Source: Cyanophora paradoxa | Taxonomy: Eukaryota > Glaucocystophyceae > Cyanophorales > Cyanophoraceae | Reading direction: 5' to 3' | NCBI GenBank assembly: GCA_004431415.1 | Contig: QPMI01000015.1 | Location: 434,001-498,000 of the forward strand | DNA length: 64,000 bases | In this document: in pieces, positions 45,713 through 55,700 of the stretch | Layout: every line of letters starts with the position of its first letter | Numbering within the stretch: position 1 is the stretch's first letter | The notes under the pieces: model-generated | Databases searched by the model: none | The model's input: the letters and a program-made list of their open reading frames with translations, nothing else | Told to the model about the DNA's origin: nothing | Made by a program: the position numbers and the translations under genes

Positions 45713-46877
45713 ATGAGCGACGATGAAGCCGAGCTCGACCCGGAGGCGCTGCTGAGCTTCGCGCGGCGGCCTCGGCCGAGTGGACGCACCGTAGCGAGTG
45801 AGGAGCGCCCGCCGCCGATCTTGCCCGACTTCCGGCCGCCGCCAGCGCAGCCTGCCGAGCCGCCGCCGAACGCTTCCGAAGCGATCGCTTACGGCGATTC
45901 CGACGGTGACGGCGACGCGGGATCCTCTGAAAGCGAGCTCGAGCACCGAACAACCGGGAGCGGCGCCCCAGCGGCCCAAGCGCGCGGCACAGGAGACGGC
46001 GGCGGCGGCCTGGCGAATCTTAACGATGCCGGCTTCTCTTCCGGGGCCGATGCGCCCGCCGCGGGGGCGGCGGACAAGGCAGGACGAGCGCGTACGCGGC
46101 GACGTCGCGAGCTGCGTCGCAAGCGCAAGGAATCGTTGAAGGCGGACGGATCCTGGCAGTCCGAGTGCGTTCGGTTGCGCTATTACGATCCACGTTGCTT
46201 GCCTGAGCCTCCGCGCGCAGGCTGCAGCCGCGGCGGAAGCGGAAGAAGAGCTCACGATCGGCGGGGGCGGCCGCGGGCGCAAAGGACACGGACGCCGCAG
46301 AATGCGAGCAGAGCCCCGCGGCTGAGGATTTTGGTTCCGGATCCGAACCGACTCCCCTCGCCCTCTTCTCTGGCTTCGGTTCGCGGCCCCTGCCTCCCCG
46401 TACCCTCCCCCCACGCCCTGACCTGGACCCCTCCCCACAGCGATCCCTTCGGATCCCGACGCGGCCTTCTCGCACCGGCGCCTGCTTCAGCTTCTGCGGG
46501 ACGGCCGGTACCCGCCCCCCGTGCGCCCCTATCCCCCCCCCCCCCCCCGCTCCCCCAACTTCCAACGCGTACCTCCCAGGTCCAGAGGGATCTGGAGGAG
46601 GCGGATCGGCTCCTGCGGGCGGGGGACCGCGCGGGGTTCTCGGAGCGCGTGGAGGCGCTCGCCGCGTCGGCCGCCCTGGAGCCCTGGTTCGGTGCGGCCC
46701 AGGCGCACGCGCACGGACTGGAAGCCCGTGGATAAGCTGAGCGGCCCGCGCGCATGCGCAGGCCTCCCCCGAGACCTCGAGCAGGAGGACAAGGGGAGGA
46801 CCCTCGCGGCCCTCCGCGCCCTCGCGCTCGCCGCCGCCGCGGGCACCGGCGAGCGGAACAACGTAGCGGCTCGTTAA
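45713..46877 (+). CDS. Hypothetical basic/acidic protein, divergent from the NBAS-like gene
   Basis: Not recognised. The ATG at 45713 gives an acidic start (MSDDEAELDPEALLSFARRP). A Pro-rich and Ser/Asp-rich stretch follows, then a basic cluster (RTRRRRELRRKRKESLKADG) and the conserved-looking QSECVRLRYYDPRCLPEP. Further exons include PDAAFSHRRLLQLLRDGR, followed by an intron starting GTACCC, and DLEEADRLLRAGDRAGFSER. A 34-nt intron (46728-46761) restores the frame to LPRDLEQEDKGRTLAALRAL and NNVAAR, stop at 46875-46877. The basic cluster suggests a nuclear protein; no fold assignment. The intron structure between 46.2 and 46.45 kb is uncertain. Confidence 0.65.
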
Positions 46878-46923
46878 TTAAGAAGGGGGTAGAGGGGATG
46901 GGACGAGAGGGGGATACGGGAGG

Positions 46924-48149
46924 CTAGGCGGAGCGCTTGAGTCGGCGCTCTTCGGCGGCGAGGGCGACCTTGTCGCGGCGGTGCCCGCGCGTCTGGCCGG
47001 CGCGCTCCCGCTTCAGCGCCGCCTGCACGCGGAAGAGGAGGAGCCCGACGCCGAGGAGGACGGTGCCGGCCGCCGCGGCGACGAGGGCCTGCTTGCCCCC
47101 CCCGCCGCCGCCTAGGCCGGGCAGCCCGAAGGACCACGTGCCGCCCCGGGAGGACGAGCGGGCGCCCCCGGAGCCGCCGTAGTCGGCGGCCGCGGCGAAG
47201 GAGATGTCGACAGGCTCGGAGGCGCCGCCCCAGCACTCGCCGTCCGAGGGCGGCAGTCCCATCAGGGAGCAGAACTCGGCGGGGCCCGCCGCGACGAGCT
47301 TCCCGGGCGAGCAGATGAGCTCCTCTGCCCGCAGGCGCGCGCGCGGATTAGAGGCGGCGCGGGTCAGCGGGACGGGGCGGGGCGGGCGCGCACCGGCGCC
47401 GCAGGGGACGAGCCGCTGCTTGCTCTCGCTGAAGCTGAAGAGGTCATCGGCGCAGGCGCGGTGCCACCGCTGCTCGTGCGCGTGCGCGGGCGCGCGGCGT
47501 CGTCATCGGCCGGGCGGCGCGCGTGCTTCGGCGGGCGGAGAGCCACACCTTACAGAAGGAGGCGCATACGGTCGGAAGCATGCCCATCCCGACGGCCGGC
47601 TCGCAGATGGCGCACTTCGCTTCGATGGTCGCCTCCGTGCACTTGGGCGAGAAAGGCTTCGACGCCAGGTCGGCCTTGATCGTCGGGAGCAGCTCCGCAA
47701 GGACTAGGTCCGTGTGGTTGCCTGCGGCGAGTCGGGCGCGGCCGCGCGGGCCGGTGGGCTGGCGGGGGCTCCGCACGGAGGCAGCACGAGTTCTTAGTGT
47801 AGTGCCGGCAGAAGCTCAGCCCGGGCTGCGGACCGGGAGGCGCTCCGCCGAAGAGCATCCCGCGCCCGCCCTTGCAGCGCGGGCCAGAGCCCGAGGCGGC
47901 CGCAGAGGCGCAGAGCGCGGCGAGGGCTGCCGCAAGGGCGAGCCATTCACATAAGCCCGTGCCGCTACGATACCGCCGCCCAACTGACACCACCCGCACG
48001 GGAGCGTGGCGCGATCCCGCCTGCCGCCGCCCGATGGACTTCGAGTGGTGCCCTCCGCACGCGTCGGCGTGGCCCGGCGGCTGATAGGAGCTTCCGGAGC
48101 TTCCGGTCGACGCTGCGCGCGTGCCAATGCGCCAGGCGTCCGCCGCCAT
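46924..48149 (-). CDS. Folate-receptor-like Cys-rich single-pass membrane protein
   Basis: The splicing is fully readable from exon 47777 onward. Exon segments (plus coordinates) are 47777-about 48149, 47549-47721, 47394-47469 and 46924-47324, with introns of 55, 79 and 69 nt, all in frame. The hydrophobic WLALAAALAALCASAAA is a signal peptide. It is followed by SFCRHYTKNSCCLRNHTDL, CTEATIEAKCAICEP, CASFCKRWHRACADDLF and ICSPGKLV, the Cys pattern of folate-receptor/riboflavin-binding-like domains. A Gly/Ser linker precedes a membrane helix (ALVAAAAGTVLLGVGLLLF) and a short basic tail ending KRSA. The ATG at 48149 gives a long leader before the signal peptide, so the true start may lie in an unseen upstream exon. 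The ligand is unknown; GPI anchoring, usual in vertebrate homologues, is replaced by a transmembrane helix. Confidence 0.78.
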
Positions 48150-48573
48150 TCGCTCTGTCGGCGCGCGCTGGGGTTTCGGGACTTTGTTGCTTGTCGTCGA
48201 TGAAGTTGCAAGATCTACGGTTCAAGGGATCCGGAGCGCTGCGAATGACGTGCCCTGCGAGGGGTGCCTTGCGATATCGATTGCCCGCGAGAAGGGCAGC
48301 ACAATGCGCCCCGTTGGGAATGGAGCCCGCGTTGCTGGAAAATAAAGAGAACCCCCGGGGGTTGAACCCTGGCATGAGACGGTTGACGTCATGCAACATA
48401 ATGCATATGTTGATCATGAATCATGATTCGACTCGGGAGTTTCCCCGGAAGTTCAAGTTCGGAGAACTTCGGACGAATCTTCAACTTCGAGAACTTTCGG
48501 CTTCCAAACCGCTGTCTCTTTTTCGTAACAGGCACTGGGGGGCCCCGCGGGAGTCCCGCTGGTTAGCGCGCGC

Positions 48574-49318
48574 ATGGCCGCCGCCCTCGGGCCCAACTTT
48601 GTGCTCGACGAAGCCGACGGCGATTACTCGGACGTGGCAAGCCGCGGCTCCGGTGCGTCAATGCATATGTGGCAGAATTTCGACGCTGCCACATGTACAG
48701 TGCCAACAGCGCATTATCTGAAACCTTACTTTCTTCAACCTGCACAGGTGGCGCCGCAGCTGCAATTGCGCTGCTCGGATTCGCGAGCGGCGAGGCGGCA
48801 AAAGCACTGCGGCACAGCTCGCGCTGTCGCAGAAGAGCTTCTCCCTCTCCGGATCAAGTCGCGGGTCCGGCCGCAACAGGTGCGGTCCCACAAGTACTAG
48901 CGCTCACCATTCGTCCCGCAGTGCTGCAGCTGCAGTGCATTTCGGTTGTGTGCAACGCCTTTTTAAAAATTTTGATTTCTCTGCTTCCGCAGCCCGTCGG
49001 CCGGTGCCGGCCCGCGGGCTCATCTCGACCTTCTCGAAAGATTTCGAATTTCCCCTCCCAGTCACCGCGTCAATGCCAGAGCCCAACAACCGCCGCCCCT
49101 CCGCGCTGAACGTAGCCCCGACAACACCGAATTCCGTCGGCGCGCACGTGATTCTGCCGAGCCTGACCGGTCCCGGATCCGGATCTGGATCCCCCGCTTC
49201 CAGCCTCCCCAGCGCATCCACCTCTGGACTGCTCTTCCGCGCGCGCACCTCATCGCTGCAGGGACTCGGCGCCCCCGCCGGAGGCGGCGCAAGCCCCCGC
49301 CATCTCAAAAACAAATGA
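48574..49318 (+). CDS. Hypothetical Ser/Pro-rich protein, three exons
   Basis: Not recognised. The ATG at 48574 reads MAAALGPNFVLDEADGDYSD. The exon ends at a GTGCG donor after GGCTCCG (48654). The next exon, from the acceptor ending CTGCACAG (48749), reads GGAAAAIALLGFASGEAAKA, a possible hydrophobic helix. The last exon, from 48991, contains FSKDFEFPLP and the Ser/Gly-rich GPGSGSGSPASSLPSAS and ends PRHLKNK, stop at 49316-49318. All junctions keep the frame. Its 5' flank is shared with the folate-receptor-like gene, which is divergent. Confidence 0.6.
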
Positions 49319-49703
49319 CCGAGATTAGGTAGAATATATTCCGAAGTTCATCGAAGGCAAAATGTGCATTTATGCATATGTGCCGCTTCGTAACCCCTCG
49401 GCTTTGCCTTATGTAATTTCGTATATTCCAATCGTAACTTCAGCGGCTTGGATCCATATTAATTGAACACGGCACTGCCATGGATACATCAACTGGCTGC
49501 GAACTGCAGCTTTTTCTTGCACGGTTCTGCAGCTGTCTATGCAAACGTAGCCTCGAGGCTCGAAGCTGGCTCAGCGGCTATTGCTAGGCAAGATGAACTT
49601 CGGAACAGAATCGGACGCATACTGTAGCTGTTCGGTTCTGCAGCTGTATACTGCTATAGCTAGGCATGATAAATAGAATCGTGCGAGTGCAGATTTCGAA
49701 TTC
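49319..49703. other. Convergent intergenic region
   Basis: AT-rich, with TGCATATGTGC, GCAGCT and a duplicated phrase GGTTCTGCAGCTGT (49522 and 49634). I saw no gene or RNA. It is the 3' flank of both neighbours. Confidence 0.55.
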
Positions 49704-52700
49704 TTAGAGGGCGATAGGGCTCGCGAACTGGAGGAAGACCGGAACACCCGCCTTCAAGTTGACCCACGCGGTGCGGTCCACACCGTACTTCTCCACTGCC
49801 ACGGCGCCGGCGTACCGCGCGAGCGTCTCCGGCGAGAGGCCCTCCATCGTGACTGCCGGGCGCACGGGCCGCCGCGTCATAAACAGAGCAAAGATTTAAA
49901 AAGACATAAACATAATGATTTTAAACAGAGGGGGCCGTCTAATTCTAAACAGTCGGAAACAGATCCGGATCCGGAAACCGCGCACCTGGGACGCGGCAGT
50001 CCGTGCGGGAGGAGAGGAGGAGGCCGGTCCAGGTGCCGTTCTCCGCACGGAGGCGGCCCTGCGCCGCCGCGCCCGGCCCGCGGCCCCGTCGGAATAGATA
50101 ATATCGCAGGCGCGGTTCAATCAAGGCGCTTAAGAGGCGGAGAATTTGAATCAGGCGCACGTCGAATCCGCAGTCGAACTCGCGGGCGCGGCGCTCGCGG
50201 GCGAGCTGGAAGATGTCGTCCTGCTTCAGCGTCTTGACCGGGAGGCCCTGGCAAGAAATTCAGAGTTCGAGAGGTGTTTCCCAAGTCGAAGGATGCGAGT
50301 TTCGCGCGAATTCGAACCGTGTAGAGGCGGTGGACCTTCTCGATGGTGCCGCGGACCCACATCTCGTACAGCGTCGTCGGCGTCCCGTCCAGGCTGAAGA
50401 GGCACGTCTGCAGCACGTGGAGCATGAAGGCTGCGAATCGCATCGGCGTAGAGCGCCCCCGGTCAGCTGCAGGCAGCTAGAGCTAAGGAAGAAAGCGGGA
50501 GAGGGGATGTGCTCGCAGTTGTGCCGGAACTGCGAGGGGCGCAAATCATGAGGGCGCGAATCGAAGAGGAAATTGCTGGCGCACGGTGGACAGGACGAAG
50601 GCAGCACGGGTCGTGTCCTCCTCGAGGCACTCGCGCCTAATTATAAAGTTCGATCAGTTCGCCATGAACGAAAAAGATTTCTGAACTCAACTCGTGTGCT
50701 ATACTATATATGCGGACCAGGGCTTCTTGCAGGCGAGCTCGTAGTCGGCGACGTCATATAGGTTCCACTCGAGGGCCTCGAAGCGCGGCATCACGAGCTC
50801 GTCCACCGGCGCCCGCACGTAGCTCCCCGGCGCCAGCGCGAAGGTCGCTCCGTTCTGGATCGTGCCGATGGGGGAGAAGGTCTTGTTGTTGTATGTCTGA
50901 CGAGATTTTGACGTGAGAATTTAAAGCCAGTTGAAAGCACTAGGCGCGCCCGCGGAAGCGGGCGGCCCCTCAAGCTTAGAGATAGAGAAGGTATGCCGCC
51001 CTGGAGCGCCGTGGGAATACACGCGACCCCCGCTGGGGGCCCTCAAGCTTAGATAGCTATAATTATAAACAGATAATGTATGCTCGATAATGTATGCTCG
51101 CGTTGAATCCTGCGGGACGTTTACGCACCGTCTGGTCGCACGCCCCCGCGGGAGCGCACGGCCCTTAAGCTTAGATAGATAGATTAAGTATGCCCGCCTC
51201 GAATCCTGCGAGACGTACCGTCTGGTCCTGGACCGCGTTCACGATGCCCGTGGCTTGGCGCGCGCGGAAGACGTTCCTGCGCGGGCGCAGGCACGGCCGC
51301 GGGTGATCATGAGCGGAAACGCGACAGAGAGTGAATATGGAATGCGACGCGCACGGGTTATCGACTCCCGACAGCGATGCTGATGTGCGGCAGTCAGCCA
51401 CTTGCATCTAATTACGAGCGCACGCGGCCCGCCAGCCGAACGCACGCGGGACGATGCCGTAGGCGGAGTGCGTCTTGTAGCCGACCGAGCCGCCGAAGAG
51501 GTGCTTTGCGAACTCGATGTTGTAGGAGAGCTGCTTGTACGCCTCGTCGTAGCCCATCGTCGTCATGAACTCGTGGCTCCAGGTGTGTGCTGCAAGTCGG
51601 AATTTCAGTTATCACATTGTAGCTATAGGATCGGCGCCTCCCCGCACTGATCCAGATGAAGTCGTCGCGCATGGCGCGGGAAGCCACGAAGAGCGGGTCC
51701 TCCTCGAGCTGGGCGACGTACTCGGGCTGCCGGGGGTCCAGTGCCTGGCAGTGGTACGGGTCCCCGTACTTCGGGGCGCAGAACATGCCGCCGTTGTACG
51801 CCCACTGCGCGCGCGGCCGCGCGCGGACGGCGTCGTCATGCAGAGCCGCCTTGGCGCCCTCTAGATCTAGGTCTGCTTCGCAGTCTGCCGCACCTCGGCG
51901 ATGAAGTCGTCGCTGTCTCCGTCTGCAGAGAAGCCGCTCCGGATCGAGTTTTGCATGTCGCGCTGATGGAATAATTATAATTATTTCAGATTTTCTGGAA
52001 GTTTGAATAAAAGTGTGAACCATGAAAGTCAAGTCCGCAGGCGTGTTCCGGATTGGAGCGCCTCCCTTCGTCGGCGAATCCAAAAAGCCCATGTCATCTG
52101 AGCGAACAGATGTATTGATATGCGGCCTTGGGGGATGCGCAAATGATAGGCTGCAAACGTCTGCTCACCGATCTGGCCGCTGAAATAGATGCGCCGCATT
52201 CCGACGTATGCTCCGCGCGTCGCCCACGGGATCCTGGGGTGCCGCAAAATCAGTCGGCGTTCCCCTTGTCCAGACGAAGGCTTCCAAATTTAGAGGGTAT
52301 CTAAACATCACACCAGAGGTTCGCGACGTAGGAGGAGAGGAAGTGGTTGCCGAAGTCGCCGAACGCGACCTCCGTCGTCGAGAAGAAGAAGTGCATCTCC
52401 TGGCGCCCGTCCGGCAGCTTCACCTGCAGGAGCGGGGCTCAGCCGCCCTCGACGCTGGCCACGGCACGGCACGATGTCGTTCGCATTCGGCCTCACCACG
52501 CCGGCGGCAGGCTGGCCGGTCTGGCCCTCGTAGAACATGAAGGGCAGGAACGTGCTCGCGTCGTAAGAGGCAACGTTGACGATGTAGTGAGAGAGATTCC
52601 CCGTCGAGAGCATTCCCGCGCCGGAGGACAACGCCTGCGCGCCCCACTTCAGCGTTTTGCGCGCGTCCTCGGAAAACTGATAAGATCGTTCGCACCTTCG

Positions 52701-55700
52701 CGCCGAGGGCGGCGGGGGTGGCGTCGACGCGCCTGCTGCCCTCGCTCTTCTCAACCGTCGAAGCCTGGACGCCCCCGACAAAGGAAAAGACGATGCTGGG
52801 GTTCGCTGCGCGGGCCGCGTCAGCTCCCGCAAAATTTGATTTGCGCGAAACTCCGCGAAAAACTTAGCGCACATGAGAAGACGACCCGGCGGACGCGATA
52901 CAGGCGTTCGTAGGCCTCCACCCTTTTCAGCTGTGAAGAGAAAGACGTTAGTCGGAGACTTACTTTCAAATCGCAAGGCCGAGGAAATAATTACAATAAA
53001 TGAATTAAACGCACTTGAGCGCTCGAGAGTTCGAGCACGCTCGCCCCGGACGCGAACACAATGACAGAGTACCTAAAGCCGCGGATCGTCGACGTCAGAC
53101 CGCGCGCGAGCGCGGCGGGACTCCAACGCGAGGCGGCGCCGCACTTCGGGCGGCCGGTGCAGGGGTCCTTGAGGAGGACCTCGAGCGCGTCGGCTTCGTC
53201 TGAGGAGAGGGGCAGGTGGATCGCGTCGAAGGACATCCAGAAATTCTGCACGGTTTAATTTTAGCTTAATATTAGCTTTTGATTTACTTTGAGGAAAGGA
53301 TGCTGACCCAGAGGTTCATGCGAGCGCCCGAGTAGCTGTCGGGGGCGCCGACGGTGTCCGACTGGAACACAAGCGCGCGGGCCGGCAGGTCCGTGTCCCT
53401 CTGCAAAATCGGGCGTTCGCGGCGCGAAATTCAACGCAGCCGCGCTGGCTAACGGTTTTCGCGCGCACAGGGGTCGACGTGGGGTCGACGGCCTCGGGCG
53501 TCGACCCGGCTCCATTCGAAGCCGTGGGCGCCACACAGTAGATGGTGGAGAAGGGCAGCGAGGACTGGAATCCGATGCGCATGAAGTCGACCGCGATCGT
53601 GTCGTTCCTCGGCGCTGCGAAAACCTCGGTCAGCGCTGCGAAACCCGGCGCCAAAGCGAGCACAAGGGCGGGCAGCGGCCGCGCACTGAGGCAGGTCTGT
53701 CGGATGGTGACGGAGTACGTCGCTCCGGTCTTCTTCAGGTACGGCAGCGCGACGCCGGGCAGCGGATCGAAGTCCAAAGACGTCCACGTCCTGCGACGCG
53801 CAGCTCGCGCCAAGTTCGAACCCGACGGATGCGGCACGTGCACTGACCAGGCCTGGGAGGGTGTGACGGCCGCGTTGTCCCCGAGGGACGTCCACTCGCC
53901 CGTGGAGTGGTTGAGGGCGGCCCACGACCACCGCAGCCAAGTCCCGTCCGCGCCTGACATCAGACATTATTCTTGTAAGAGGACGCGTGCAAAGGCGCTT
54001 CAAATATAATAGTAAATCTACCGCGAAGCTTGACGGAGAACTGCAGAGAAGAGAGGCTCTGGATGGCGGCCTCGGAGACTTCGGGCAGGTCGAACTGGAT
54101 GTCCGTGGTCGAAACCGTGGCGCTCGTGTCCCCGGTCGTGAACTTCGCACATCAGATATTAATGGTAATTCGGAAAATTTTGTTAGAAACTTAAACGCCG
54201 GGTCACGCACCGCGACGTAGTCGCTCCAGCAATCCTGCTTGCCGGTGCAGGCGCCGGCCGCCTTTCGCAGAACGCTCACGCCCTGAGCAGAAAACACTCC
54301 CTGGCCAAAACATAAAATTTGGATAGAGTATGCATCGCGGTTTATAAACCGGCACCGTCTTCGCGGTCATAGCAGCCGGAAGGCCTGTGACAGAAGCGCG
54401 GAAGGTTTCTCCGCTCGCGACGGGCGCCTCTGACGCGAAGCTAACGCGCATGGAGTCGATGAAGATTCCGTCCGCCTTCAACGCTGCACGGGTCGGTCCG
54501 TGAGAAGCGCTAGCTATATAGCCTGGCTCGAGAGACCGCGGACGTGATCGCGCGGCGGCGCACTGAGGCAGCTCTGGCGGACGAGGACGGAGTACGTAGA
54601 GCCGGTCTTCAGCAGGTACGGAGCGGCCGCCCCCGGGACCGGGTCGAAGTCCAGCGCCATCCACTTCCTGCGAAAAGAGCTTGGATCGAAATTCTGCGGA
54701 GCTCTCTGCGAGCGGAGCTTCCTGCGATCTCGAGCTGCCTGCGGAGCGTTCGAGTCGTGCTCACCAAGCCTGGGAGGAAGAAACGGCGTTGTTGTCGCCG
54801 AGCTTGACCCACTGGCCCGTGACTTGGTTCTGGATCTCCCACATCCACGTGATCCAAGCGCCGTCAGGGCCTGAAAGCACGCATTGATCAGTGAACATCT
54901 CCGGGCTCGGCTCCAGCGGCAGGCCTAGAGCGCAGCGCGCACCGCGCAGCTTGATGGAGAGGCGAGGCGAGGAAAGGCCCTGGGCTGACGACTCGGACAT
55001 CGCCGGCAGCTCGAGCTGGAAGACGGTGATGGAGCGCGCCTCGCTCGTCGCTCCGGAGTAGAACTGCGGACGGAGAGGCGGCATCAAATTAAATCGCCGC
55101 ATCGCGCCAAAAGTTATCACGACACGGAAGCTGACCTGCACGATCTCGGTCCAGCAGCCCTGCGTGTCGTTGCAGTCGGGCGAGCCCGCGCGAATGGCGG
55201 GCACGCCGTCGGTCGACGCCGGCACTTTCACCGTGCCCTGCGAGAAGTGATAGTTAACGTTAGTGTGTCAAATTATTTATTCGGATTAACTTAATTACGC
55301 ACCGACTGCGAGGTAATCCTCGTGGGGAGCGCGTCGACATTGTAGCGAGGAGTTGTGGCTCCGGAGACGGGCTGCGTGGCGGGGGCACCCGAGACGGGGG
55401 ACGGCGACTGCACGCGGATGTTGATGTAGTCGAGGAAGAGCGAGTCGGCCCTCGGCGCTGCGCACGCGTGCAAACATGATCATGAGTTGACGGTGAAGAG
55501 AAATTGGACGCAATGCGACGCACTGTCGCAGGTCTGGCGAAGAATGATGGAGTGCGTCGAGCCTATCTTCTTGATGAACTGAGATACAGAAAGGCGAGGG
55601 GCCGGGAATGTGAGCGCCGTCCACGTCCTGCGAAAATAATGAATTTCGCAGAAATGCAAGTCATGCATATGTGAATTAACAACGGCGGTGCGCACCAAGC

